Shown here piece by piece: positions 1-12,800 of a DNA stretch of 64,000 nt. The stretch covers positions 4,339,953 to 4,403,952 of the forward strand of contig RPFO01000027.1 in NCBI GenBank assembly GCA_009746045.1, in the 5' to 3' direction. Position 1 is the first letter of the stretch. Each line of letters opens with the position of its first letter. The position numbers and the translations under genes were made by a program. Below the pieces are notes generated by a model, which saw only the letters and a program-made list of their open reading frames with translations, searched no databases and was not told where the DNA came from. The stretch is from Mesostigma viride. Its lineage: Eukaryota > Streptophyta > Mesostigmatophyceae > Mesostigmatales > Mesostigmataceae.

Positions 1-25
1 GCGACGCCCTCGGGACTTAGCACTG

Positions 26-977
26 TTGGAGGGCACAGTCAACCCTGTGTCTACCTTGCCAGTGTACCGGCGCGCGGTGGCTGTCTACGTGGCGTGGGCG
101 CCACCTGGCCCCGTCAACCCCGCTGACGCGGAAGCCATTTTCTGTGAGTGGATTTCTGCTGTCTACCATGCCAGAGGGGGGCGGGGGCGTACCTTATGCC
201 AGCACGCCAAGGCCTGTCTACACCTGTACTACCCCGACATTGTTCGGAATTGGGTACTGGCGGACCGCCTGCTAGCAGGTTGGCAGCGGCTTGTTCCGGC
301 TGTCAGCCCTCCGCCGATGCCCTGGCGCCTTAACTATTTCGCTGCCCTCTTGCTAGTAGTCCACAGGTGCATTTGAGTGCGTTGATTATTATTGCCCTCC
401 AGCAGTATTTCCGCATTAGCGAGGCGCTAGGGCTGCGGGTTCGGGATGTGGCTCATCCTGGCCACCCCCTTCTCGAGCCAGGGCCCATGGTCGGTGCCCT
501 TGTGCTGCGCAACCCCAAGACTGCGCAGGGGGCGGCCCAGCACATCCTCGTCCAGGACCCACTTTCTATTACGGTTGTGGCTCCTGCGACGCTTGACGAC
601 TGGCCAGCTGGCCCTCGGATGCTCTTGTCTTTTGGGGCTCAACTTACAGCCAGGCTAGGCAGCAGTGGGAGGCTGTGCAGGCCCGCATGGGCATCCCGGG
701 GATGTTTTCCTTTCACAGCCTCCGGCATGGGGGGGCGACGCACGACGCCATCGCTGGCGAATCGCCGGAGGCCATTCAGCTGGGCGGCCGGTGGGCTTCG
801 GTCCTCTCGGTCACGCGCTGCATTGGCCTCCACCACAGCCTCCTGGGGCGGGACATCCCGGCCGCCCTCTGGGCTCAGGCCCTGGGTTTTGACCCAGCAG
901 CTTTTCGGCTTCACTTAGGTGGCGTCGAGTTTTTACGTCTTCCAGTTTTCATCTCTCGTCTTTTAGCTATCAACTGA
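26..977 (+). pseudogene. Decayed tyrosine recombinase (DIRS/Crypton-type integrase)
   Basis: Three overlapping reading frames join into one tyrosine recombinase. The first (26-376) looks like the N-terminal core-binding domain. The second (from 367) carries the box I motif FRISEALGLRVRDV with the first catalytic Arg. The third (to 977) carries HSLRHGGAT, the H-x-x-R of box II, followed by LGGRWAS. Two shifts of -1 separate the pieces, near 360-376 and 620-660. Where the nucleophilic Tyr is expected after the GRW motif, the sequence reads T-R-C-I, so the Tyr appears to be Cys. This and the frame breaks suggest a dead copy. Such recombinases move DIRS-like retroelements and Cryptons. No RT or terminal repeat is visible, so the parent element cannot be named, and the 5' end may lie outside the window. 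Confidence 0.7.
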
Positions 978-1936
978 CCTCACCATTGTGTGGGAGGTCA
1001 GGGGGGAAATGGTTTAACTAACCCGAGGGTGGACCTGGGTTGGGACAAAGTACCCCCATAGCTAGGTAGTGAAGTTTCTTTTTTGCATGTCCTACGTATT
1101 TTCGGCTGTTAGCCATGTTAGGAGATGTGGGTAGAGCAGGGGCACAGCTGCTGTGGGCATGCCCTGCAAATTAACATAGTGTGCTCACCCTAGCACACAG
1201 ATGGCCGTGTTGCCATCCGGTAGACATGTCTGTGTTATTCCACCGTATAGAGCTAGCACACATGTTGTAGTTAACTTGATGTTTTGTGGTGATGCATGCA
1301 AAGCAAAGCAAGGCCAGAAATGGATAGGCTTTTCCTCACTTGTGGGGTCAACTGTATAGAGACGTACGCAGACCACTGTGCAGGTCGGCATGTTTGGTCC
1401 TTTGCTCTGCTTAGCATAATGCTTTTGTTTTGTATTTTTGCGTCCACATGTGTAAGCTATCTTTACCAACACTCCAGTTCCTTGCGTATGTTCTCCGACT
1501 ACTGCGTATCTTGGGTGTCGCTATATGTACCCTGTAGGCCTGTGCTTCCAATTCCCAATGGTTGAGGCTCTACAGTATGTCGTTGTCAAGGCATATGCTT
1601 AGCTACCGTAGTCTCCGCTCTGAATAATGTGCGACTATACCGGCAAGAAACTTAGCGCCCCACTTATTGTTCATAGTCCGGTTACCCTGGAATTGACTGA
1701 AAATTAGATGCCTGCTGATGGTACTGTAATGGCACCTGTTGTTAACCAAGACCACGTTAGAACAACGTTAGACTGCAGTCCTGCTGCGGGAATAAGTACA
1801 GTCCATAAATGTGCATAGATGTGTCTGGATACGCACACATATGCAAAATTAGCCCTGGTTGGGCTCATTGCAGAGTGAACATCGATGGCCACCCAGAACA
1901 TCTGTGTGTGCTTTCCTTAGTGTTAATCATCCCACG

Positions 1937-1952
1937 GTCCTAAATTTAGGAC
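1937..1952. repeat. 16-bp perfect palindrome, copy 1
   Basis: GTCCTAAATTTAGGAC is a perfect inverted repeat. It is followed by two more TCCTA motifs (to about 1972). The same 16-mer recurs at 3658-3673, so the pair may bound a 1.7-kb element, but the palindrome is symmetric and no clear target duplication could be defined. Confidence 0.6.
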
Positions 1953-1987
1953 TTTGTCCTAAATCGTCCTAGTGGTCACTATAACCG

Positions 1988-2110
1988 AGGTACCGGGGGG
2001 GGGGGTCACTATATGGACCGTACCCCATGTGGACCGTACCCGGCATGATGTACCCGACCCGTGGTACCGGCACATGGTACCCGGATTCCGTACCCGGGTA
2101 CCGGGTATAA
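1988..2110. repeat. GTACC-rich cluster with a poly-G tract
   Basis: About 120 bp contain many copies of GTACC or GGTACC, several read as GTACCCGG, including a run of GTACCCGGGTACCGGGTA near 2091. An 11-G tract sits at the left edge. Many are self-complementary, so the strand can fold into hairpins. No ORF uses the motif. It could be a degenerate short tandem repeat. Confidence 0.55.
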
Positions 2111-3657
2111 TGGCGGGAAAGTAGGTACCTCGACCAAAAATATAACCGATTTTGGAGCGAAAAAGTGGGTGCGGGAATGAAGTGAGGTGGATATGGCGAC
2201 CTGACAATCGTGGCCGGCGTTTTCACGTGCGTTTATCATTTCGGGCGCCCAGTAGCAAAAACGAAAGGTTGTTAGTTATGCTTAAAGGCTGTGAATATTT
2301 TCTGCGCAAGTTTTTATGTGTAGCGCTGTATCACAGCGGCACAACACAAATGGGTCGCAGATCGCCTGCTCGCGGAGGGTCGATTTTGGCACAAACATGT
2401 TAGTGTATTAGCAATGGTGGTGCGAATCAAGCCAGGAAATTTTTGTGGACGATTTTTATTATAGTCTGGAGTTTAGAAACGGAGTATTTGACATGGGAGC
2501 GCCTGGGCCGTGATATTCTTGCCCGATTTCCATTGTCGACCATGTTTTAGGGACGTTCAGGCTGGGCAGCGAGCGCACCTTATAGGTCTTCACTTTCGGT
2601 ATTTCTTGGACCTAGAACGCAGCACAAGCGTGGTTTATATCATTGTCGAACCGGTTGGCCAGCTTTGGTGCGCTCAGCTCTCGGAAAGCTGACCTCGCTG
2701 CGGATTTCAGCGACTTTTTTGCAACCATCTGGAATGAGGCGACGTAAGTAGCAGGTAAGTGCCGGGTTGTCCTAGATCATGAGTGTAACTGGCAACGCTG
2801 TCGTGGTGTTTTGAGTCAGCCAGCTATGCCTAAAAAGAGGGGACGCTCTCTGTGCACATAACTGTCACACATAGTTGGTTTACGTCATACAATTTTTTAC
2901 GTCTCTATCTTCGTCGTCCGCTGCAGCTAAAACACACATGCGTAAGAGCAGTTTTACTCATGTGTTAGTTATAAACCATGGTCCTATGGCCTGCAGTCGT
3001 TCAGGGTGTTCTCAGACAGTATATACAGTATGGTTTACGTGTTACATGCACCCTGAATTCGCTCACAAAGCGTTGCATGTTAGCACAACGTTGTTTTGTA
3101 ACTTGATTTGGCTGCATTCATGTGTTAGTTGCAATGCAAATGCAATGTTTTTTCATCGCTGGGTGGTGGCCAGCATGTCCGTGATGTCAAAGAAGGTTTG
3201 GCATATGCTTAGAGAAAGTTTACCGCAAGGGGTGGGCCATGTTCAAGCCGGGCAACCTCAGCAACCATGCAACCCTATATTGCATTACCTGCACCATCTG
3301 TGACACCGTTAATCACGCGTATATATAGAGGCAGCCACAGCAGGGTATGGCCTTGTTATACGCTGCCCCGCCATCCCAAGGCCTCGTAGGGTCCCCTAGC
3401 GCTTGTAAGATGCTCAAGGGACCGTGAGGATAGCATGGTCATGCGTTGACACTAATTGGTCCTAATGGTCCTAAAACCCACATTTTGGCCAAATTCGCGC
3501 TTTGAGGTCTGGCAGGTGGCAGGGCCCATTCATGCACTAAATGTAATTATTTGACCCCAGGTTTTTGATAGAAACTAAAAAAGTGTGTTATCTGTCATGG
3601 GCACGAATGCCAGGGTCAAATTTTAATGTTTGCATATATATTTTTTAATTCCACTTG

Positions 3658-3673
3658 GTCCTAAATTTAGGAC
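3658..3673. repeat. 16-bp perfect palindrome, copy 2
   Basis: Second exact copy of GTCCTAAATTTAGGAC, 1.7 kb from the first. GGTCCTA motifs also occur at about 3458-3476. As in the first copy, the palindrome is followed by TTT. Confidence 0.55.
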
Positions 3674-3782
3674 TTTTACTGGGAAGATGGACATTAGCTT
3701 CAAACACGGAGCTTGATTTTATATGATTTATTGCTCGGCTTGTTCTTGCATGGACCTTTGACTGGCTGCGGCAACCCTGCAG

Positions 3783-3881
3783 GACGGCTGGGCCCCGCTG
3801 CATCTCTCCTCGTACCATGGCCACCTGGATGTTGTCCAACACCTGATCGAGAGCTCTGCAAACAAGGAAGCAATGAGCAAG
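3783..3881 (+). CDS. Ankyrin exon 1 (first recognised)
   Basis: Acceptor CCTGCAG, donor AAG|GTCAGA. The 99 bp encode 33 residues beginning D-G-W-A-P-L-H-L and containing G-H-L-D-V-V-Q-H-L-I, a full ankyrin repeat. The protein must have an upstream start exon that I could not find. Confidence 0.85.
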
Positions 3882-6800
3882 GTCAGATACCTTTGCCCTC
3901 GGCATACGATGGAGGTTAACGTGGACGTGTTGCGTGGGTGCATGACCAGAAATCCTCATAGCTGCGTTCCCTGTCCACCTGTGAGACAACCTTGCAATCA
4001 AGTCACGGATGGGGCAGAGCCTGTGTGTTTTATTTTCCGCTCTTGTCCGATGCCACTTTGCATCTGGAGCGGCAGCAATACAAGTTGTTAAGCCTTGGGC
4101 TTGCACGTGTTTGTTATGCCCCACCCAGGCCGCCATGTAGGGAAAATTCCAAAAAAGCTGCACTGTATTCGTAACAATCAGGTAAACAACTGGGCTCGTC
4201 TTCTAGTGAGTATCCTCCCGTGTATAATTCATTGCTGCCAAATTAAGGCACTTCTCTGCAGTATAAAAATGCTAGTGGTGTTTGTTTTGCTGTGTAATTG
4301 TATCTCCAATGATTATCTGGACATCTGGAGTGAGAACTGAGGAAAGACAACCAGCAGGTACGGCCTTGGGCAGTGGCTGCTGTACTACGGCATCATTGTT
4401 AGTGAACCACCATAGCTTGCTGTGGCATTGATCAGCCCCCCGATAGTTATCGATAGTTGCGAGCTCATCATTACTTTGACACAGCATCGCCAACTTCTTC
4501 TCTACCGCTGACCTGTCTGCGCAACTGTGGGTTTTGCACATCCGATTCACTTATGGGCCTTGCGTTCAGAGTGGGGAGACCCCGCTGCACCTCGCATCAA
4601 GGCAAGGCAGCCTGGATGTGGTCAAGCACCTCATCGCGATCGGTGCAGATATCGGGGCCAGAAAGAAGGTTGGCGTGATTGCCTTGATTCCCGTTGGTTG
4701 CACGCTGTGCGTACAAGTGCATCTGTATAGAATGACACATGCTTACAGGGATACGCTTAAGAATTTTGATACTTCGCGGCATTATCCTCTAAAATGGGTG
4801 TCATTGTATAATAGGGCCGGCTATTAACCTCATGCATGAGCACTTTTTTGACAATCTTTTTCTTGCTTCTTCCAATCTTGTTGGCATTCTGTAGTCAACA
4901 AATTACCCACAGTCACAGCTGCTTCCAGCCAAACTGTGCGCCGCACGGTTCTGGAAATGACAAGATGATCATATCGCTTTGACAACTTGCCACGCTGTTA
5001 CCAGGCAGTACAATCCTCGGCTCAAAAGCCTGGAATGTGCACAAGCATGCTTCTGCTATCTGGCCATGCCCGGTGCCCACCTAAATTGATCTCCTCCATT
5101 TGTATCTGATAGTAGTATGTAATGCGCCCCGTCCTGTTCTCCCCATTTCCATTCCTTGTTGAGTCCCGTCTGTGATGGGAGAAAAGGTTGCCATGATTAT
5201 GATGACGTATAGCTCCTCTGCAGCACAGCAAACTAAATGTAATAGGGCCTCTTTCCCAGCCTCGCACGTTTCACACGTTGATGGTCGATCCTGAATGACT
5301 GCCGAGATGTAGTCGAGTGTGCAAGGTTCTTGCCTCCCGGTCGTTTGATTGGTTCCTTTCTCATTTCATCCCTCCATTTCGCTCACATTATCAGTGTTGC
5401 GATTTCGTGCCGCAAGTACGTTGTACGTGCTACCTTTGCAGCCCATGCAGCGTCCCGTAGAGTTTGAATGCAAACGCTTGTCTTATTATGGCCTGTTCCA
5501 TCACAGGTATCTGCCTGTGACTTTGACCACTGGTCCCTTGCACCGCAGGCAGTGTCAGTGATAGGCTCCTCTTCAGGCGCACGGGAATAGGCCTTTGTGT
5601 ACTCCCCAAAACTCAAACCCCTGGAAAGGCCTTTATATTCTTCTAGACCCGCCTTTATGTGTCTCAGATACCAATTTTGCATCCAGTGAAATCAGCCTCT
5701 GGAACTGCCCGCTGCGTGATATGCAACGCCATGCTGTTCAAACACGCCACGCACTGCTGGACTCCTTAATTCTGCAATGCGCAGCCATGGTTCAAGCTTT
5801 GGGTCCACTTCGTGTCTAGCGGCGAAGGACAGTACTGGCCCTATCCATCCCACATCCTCTCGCCGGCTGAAAAACTCACAAGGGTGCACCACGACCTCCG
5901 ATCGGTTTTCTTTGAAAGTAGTTTAATTTACGCATGCGGGAAAGATAGGGCCTCTCTGCCTTGGCCTGCGATGTGAAAGGCTGTCTGCGACATGGGTGTG
6001 ATTAATCCTATTTTTATTAAAGGTTTCAAGCTTGGCTTATTCTTCTTGTACGACGCGGTTGTTTATAAGGGTCAGCGGCTAGTGTTGGGTGGTCCGAGAA
6101 ATCAAAGGTAGACACTACACGACTTGATTACAAATATTTGTAACCGTTTTGTTAGAGCGGACCAGCTGTCGGCTGGTTGCTAAACGAATATTTGACGTGG
6201 TCTGAGTAGGTCGTGATTAATTATTATTTATATTAACTACTATTTATACTGACCCAAATCTTTCATACAAGGGTGGATACAAGAGATTTGTGCTTGTTAG
6301 TTCTTAAGGACCCTGTACAACTACCGGTACGCTGAGCGTGCGCTGGCAGTCTCTAGCCACGCATTTTTTTGTGGCGGTTTCAACACTGTTCAGGCTGGCG
6401 CGTGACGCGTGCCGGTGGTAATTACTTTAACCCTTAGTCCGCTGACCCATTTTTGGCACTTTCATACCCCTGAAAATGAAAAAAATCATAACTCACAGGC
6501 CACTACTCCAAATACCCCCAACCAAGATGCTAGGAGTATCTACACTTCAAGGGCTTTCAGAATATGCAATAATACCACAGGTTTATCAAAGCATTTGGAT
6601 GATAGCTCTACTCAAAGTTGGCCAAAAGACGATCTTTTTTTCCCAAGGAAAAGTCTACCCCCCCCTAACTTCCCAGGAAGGGTAGGGAATCTCAATACCA
6701 ACATTGGACAACTTAGTTGGATAGTCCAATGGTGGTTTCCTTGGGTCAGACCACCCGGATAACCCATTACCCCTATATAACGTGCTCATACATGTGTGTG

Positions 6801-9800
6801 GATTACGCGCGTGTAAACAGCTATCTATGACATGCAACACAGTAATGCATTATAACAAGCCATCAAAGGCTGCCAAAAGTGCTGGAATACAAACACGTTG
6901 CCTACCTGCACTGACGGAGTGATAAACTCCAAAGAAATGCCATAAACTGGGCACTTTCAGGGCTAATACCACTCTTTACAACAGGCATGGAAGCTTGCTG
7001 AAATATGCATGCATAAAATCGTCATTTATAATGCATGGGATACGTATTCCGCTGCAAACAACACGCAAATACGCTGTCGTACCTGGCTCGTTCATGCCCT
7101 ACCCGGACTCCGCTGGCCGGGACCCTCATATCTCACACATACTGATGCTCTACAGGCAAAGGCCGCCATAGCCGCATACTGCATGATCCGCCATGACTAC
7201 CAGGTTGATGTTCCGTGCAAAGATGGCCACTAAACTAGTCCGCATTCTCAGCAATCGCTGCAGCTGACGTCCCTTACCCAAACTGGATGCCCGGGCTGGC
7301 GCAGATTGCCCGGCAATAGGGAGAAAATCGACCTATGATAAGCTATGAATCGTCTGGAACTGACGACCAGGAAAGTTCTATTTTCCTACCTGTATTTTCC
7401 CAACCCTATAAATCTGGCCGTGCCTGACCTACGAAAATCATGCATCGTCATTCTGAGCAACATTCTGAACCGTTTCGAGCCGCGAGACGCAAAAATTTCG
7501 TGACAGCGGCACGTTGGCAGCCATATCTCATTACGCGCGCGCGCGAGCGAAAATTTCCCGCCAAAGTCACGTGATACATTCTCAATACACGTTGTAATTA
7601 CCAGGCTATGGCGAATATTACCCCCAAACCTATGCATCACCTTCGTCCCTAAGTGTTCCCGGACCCACCGGACAACTGTCCTCCGTCACAAGTGGCGCGG
7701 CGCTTGCGGCGCGGCGCGAAATTCGACCGTTAGTCAAACCCCCCGACAGGTCGGGGGGTTAGCGGACTAAGGGTTAAGATGATGTCAGCTTGTGTGTCGG
7801 CGCACAAGCTAGGCAGGCTACCATCCGCCGTTGTCTTGCTTCCGCGTACAGACCAAGAAGCAGTAAGGCCACTGGAATTGCTGCTTTGGGGGCAGGGCTC
7901 CACTTATTGTTTCAATCAAATGATGGTCTTCTTGGGAGCCTAGTGATCTTAAACTAATTTGACTTCGATTGCTACACTATCTTTCTATCATATATCGTGG
8001 AACGGCTAGGAGTATGGTACCTCAGAAGCACATACTACGCTGTTGGTCACCAACCACTTCATCCATTTTATTGCCCAGGCTTTATTGCCCAGGCTTGCTT
8101 GGTATAATAAGATCCTGTAATGCCCACACGGTTTGGGGGTCCTAGAGAGTATTTGGACTAAGTTTATGCAAGACTGGTTTGGCTGCTGCGTTCAGAACGA
8201 GGACACCGCGCTGCATGAAGCATCACGACAAGGCCACCTGGCAGTCGTGCAGCATCTCATCGCGAACGGTGCAGACGTGGAGTCCGACAAGGTCAGGGTG
8301 CGCTAGACATCATATAGTAAAAACTGTGTATACTACAATATGTGTTTAACAAAATGACACAAGTAGACGCAGTTATCAAGAAAAGGCAAGGCTAACTCAG
8401 CACAAGCTACACAAATATATGTGCGTTCCCACCGCCTTCTTGCAACTGTAGAACTTTAGTGACGTATATTTTCTTGCTGGAAAAACAGGAAAAGGCATGA
8501 GTTGCCAGAAGGCAATGGTAATCCTAATCTCTGTTATTCAAGTAGCTTAAGTGACTCCCCTTTCAGATCGCTATAAAGAGACTTTGTTCACAGAACCACG
8601 GTTGTAGCACGATAATAACGCCGGTGGAAAGGCTTTCAGCTGAGTCAACCTTGGTGCGTATACAGGCTTAATCAGCCCCCTTTGGGGTCTGTGGACGCTG
8701 GAGGCTGCCATTGAAAATGGGTTCTGCAGGCATACAGTAATAGGTCCCTTTAGCAACCGCATTGTGACTAGGGCGAACATGCTGTGCATTCTCATTAGGC
8801 TGTGAAGGGGGGAATTTTGCAGCAGCGTAACTTGTACAGCACATACATAAGGCCTGGCTGCAACATGGCAGGCTAGTAATAGGCTGCAGGCCCTGCCTGT
8901 AGCATATACTTAGTATATGTAGTATCTGATGTTCCAACTATACTGCAAATCTCGCTTGTTTTATATTTTGAATGCTTGTCCTATATATTGTCCTTTTCGC
9001 TACCTTGTCCTTTTAAGGGATTGTAAAACGTTTGCTCTCGTGATCTCATCTATCCGAATTCATGCAATGCAACATGCCCAGGCGTGCGATCAGCCTGCTC
9101 TAATGGTAGCTCGCTCTTCTGCACTTCCCCTGCTTCTTGTGCAGAAGTATCAGGAGGCCGATATGGAAATCACAAATCCGTGTATGTAGTGCTACTCCCA
9201 TTCATAGTGGGAACGAGTGGCTATCATGGCAAACTCCGAGGAAAAGCCGTGTTCAATGATGGGGGGCGATAGCGTTGTTGCGCGCACTAATTGGTATGCA
9301 TTCTAAGGTGCAAGCTCTTTAATGAAGCACAGGTCAGCTCGGTACTTGCTACTTCTGACATGTGACCTGTGCTTTGTCGGTTTTGTGTGATGCGGGGAAT
9401 GGGAGGACTCTTGTGGGCTGTCGCAACTGTCCAGCGTGGGCAGACCCCCCTTCATGTTGCATCGGAGAACGGCCAGGTCGATGTTGTCAAGCACCTTCTT
9501 GCAAGCGGTGCGAACAAGGAGGCCAGGACAAAGGTCAGTTGTGGCTGTACCCAATTAGTGGCAGCCTGTTTTTCGGCTGCCCATGTTCAGATAGCTGTTG
9601 TGAAAGCAGCACAACCTGCGCATGACATACATAAGCATTGCTCTTAGTTTATCTGCTTTTAGGACTAGTACTTGGACTAGTACTTGGACTAGTAGTTGGA
9701 TCATAGTACTTGGACTAGTACTTGGACTAATCGGGGCTATCTCTAGAAATTTTATGGATTCTAGGAATTCAAGAAGTTGCACAAGTTCTTGTTACCCGAT

Positions 9801-12800
9801 TGTTTTGTCCATGCCGTCCGTCTTCCCTGCGCGAATCCAAGCATGATGGCTAACACCATTGGAGGGAGTAAGAATGGTCAGGAAGAAAACAGTGACAAAT
9901 ACCCCTACTTCACCACCCTTTACTTGATGTTTGGCCTAGATGCAATGGAGTCGCGCTAGCTCAGCTGGTGGGCCTGATCCCTGGTCTGCTCCTTGTATGA
10001 CCCTGGCGGCCATCTCTATGGTAATCCCGGCACACCATTAGAGCACTGGGCAATGCCATGCAGAATGACATTTGCCCATGACCCCTTGTATCACGCCCAA
10101 TCATTGGGCTTTGGACCTTTGCTTGTCTGACGTGTGGTTCCATGCGATGGCGAGCATGCTATGAGTTTTAGGCAAAGCGCATCAAGCGTGCGCGATTAGC
10201 CGCCAACCATAACGCCACTCTCCCTTTTACCCTATGTAGAGACACAAATAGTTATCCCTACAAGGACTTTGGCGCCGTGTCCAATGTTATTTTGGCGCGT
10301 GATTTGAATTGAATGCATAGCAGCCAGGATATCCATGCACTCCGCAGCCAGGTGATGCAGTGAGTGAGCTGGTCACAGATAGCCTCTGGCTTCTTTGCCA
10401 GCGTTGGATCCCATCAGCCATCAGGAAAGCGAGGCCGTTGCGATGGTTATAACGTGCTGCAGGCCATTCCTATTATATTGGATTGTGCCTCCCTGTCAAT
10501 GCTGCCAGCATTGGCTGCGTGTGAACCACGCCTGTACAGAGGGCCTTGCTATTTATCCATGTGGTAGCTCGCCCATGCTTGCTATTTTACTTTTTATGCA
10601 TCCTACAATTCTGCCCCCTAAATTCTAGCTCTGTGGCATGTGGCTATAACTAAACAAATGCCGTGTATGTGGTTCCACACGTAAGGGCATGCCTTCATCC
10701 ATTACTCACTCCAACACCTCTCCATTGCCTTCACCTCTACCGCTGGTATTCTTTGAGCATGGAGAAAGGAAGGACAGCCATGGTTTCTCGCACCAGTACG
10801 TTACTTCTTAACTCCTGGGCCTGGCGGTGCGATCGGTCAGGCACTGTGACATGTGCTGGTTTTCTGGCAGGTCATCTCAAGCATTCTTGGCATTGGCTTG
10901 CAGAGGCTGATATGTCCAGCCAACTTGTGCGCTTGATTGTACGACACGGATTTCATGACATCTCTCTGGCTACGCCCAGACTGGGTCCACTCCGCTGCAA
11001 CTTGCATCGATCAATAACCGCCTGGGTGTTGCGCGGCACCTTGTTAAGAGTGGAGCGACAAAGGAGGCCACAACAAAGGTCAGTTCTTATTGTTACTGGC
11101 TCTGTCATGTGAGTTTTCTTGGTGAATCGTGCTTGGCCGCCTGCCCATTGCGCTGCACGGGACCCTTTTTTGTTTGACCAGAAGTTTGATGCAGTGTCTG
11201 CTGTCACGTTTCATGCGAGCGCCGCAAAGCTCATTTGATGCAAGGCAGCACCAATTCAGGCAGGGCACCATGAGCAGACGATACGCGTCAGGCTCCTGTG
11301 TGTAGTAAAGCTTCATCTCGACTTGCGTGCCCCTGTAAGGTGTTAATGGGGTTTTCCTCCTCCTATAGAACCAGCTTGCAAGTTGCAAGGCTGGTTTCAT
11401 CTGCACGTGTGGTCCCATTTGGGGCCATTCTGACACTGCAAACGCATAATTGGCCATTCGCGAAAATCCCCAAGCGAGTGTACGTCGGAGGCGGGTGGGT
11501 CAGACGCCCACCCCGCCACCCCCACCCACCCCAGCCCTCCCTGGCCTGAAAAGGGGTGGTGGTGGGTCAGGGTTCCAACTGGGGGGGGGGGGGGGGGGAT
11601 CGTCGTGAAAAATAGCATGGTTAGCTTATGTTGGATATCTCGTAACAAGAGAGACAAGAAAGTATTCGCCACTTCAATGCCTGCGATTGGTAGTGCATGG
11701 CGAGAGAAAATTGTTTTTTTGCGCAATATGTGCAACTATGCTTTACTTGAGATAGATCAGTTTATAGAGTAATTGTTGTATAGTAGTATTTTGTTCCTTG
11801 CGCATCCCCGCCCAACCCTACCTCTTGCTCCTTTTTCTTCTTTCCATTATTATATGCGCAATTGTTAGAATTGAGGTCTGTTGATGTTGCAGCATCTTAG
11901 GGTACTGAATCGTAATCTCTGAGTGTGGTCCATAATAATGACAGGTGGGCTGAGAACTTACCCATCAACGCGTACAAAGTGTACACACCACGGTGTACCT
12001 TAGTGGGTGCATGCCCCATGGTCCCCGCACAAGCCTGGACGGCTGCCACCTTAATTCACCTGATATATCCACGTGCATTGTGGGCTGTCTCTACAATTTT
12101 TTATCTGGCCGCAATATTTTGGCTGCCCCTGGACAATGATCTCTCAATGCGCCTCGTTCGCCGCGCTCAGTCTGGGTGGAGCGCGCTGCACTATGTCTCA
12201 AATAATGGCCACCTGGACATCGCCGAGCTCCTTGTCGCCAGAGGTGCGGACGTGGAGGCCAAGACCAAGGTCAGTGCCGCGGTTAACTGTATGTACCCCC
12301 CTAGACAGGGAACGACAAGTTGCTGTCCTTTGGCCATCAATAACCTTGCTCTCGTGGAATGCAGGATGCCCGTGTGTGATGGGTCGAGACTGTGAGCCAT
12401 ATGCTGTCTCTAAACATGCCTGATATAAACTTCCAGGTGGCCTTGCGGTTGTTGAGCTTCTGCTTAATGTACTGCACAGAGCTGTATTAATGGTTGGCAA
12501 AGCCTCCAGTGGGCGGACAAAGAATCTGGCCCAAAGCAATTAATGGAATGGGTTTATTCGCTTGCACACAATTGCAGCCTTTGAAATTTTTTATCCATTA
12601 TCTCATTGTGGGAGCTGAAAGAGGATGACCGGAATTTCTTGAAACCGTGCTCTCATGCCAAGGGCAGGAGCCAAGGACTGATTTTTCATCTTGGCGATGG
12701 CCAAGCTTCCCTTGACAGTGATTCGCAACCACTCAGGATTACATTTATCCGGGATAAAGACCTACCTGTTATGTAATGCACATTTCCTGGAGATTCTAAC

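Larger units (their letters stand above)
978..3782. other. Non-coding stretch upstream of the ankyrin/TIR exons
   Basis: No convincing ORF, splice-flanked exon or RNA gene was seen. Short ORFs here have no recognisable motif. The stretch holds a GTACC-rich cluster (about 1988-2110) and two copies of a 16-bp palindrome (1937-1952 and 3658-3673), listed separately. The promoter and first exon of the downstream gene presumably lie here or further upstream, but I could not place them. Confidence 0.6.

Noticed and set aside
2875-3303. 142-codon ORF upstream of the first ankyrin exon
   Set aside because: Low-complexity, Cys/His-scattered product with no family motif and no donor leading in phase to exon 1.
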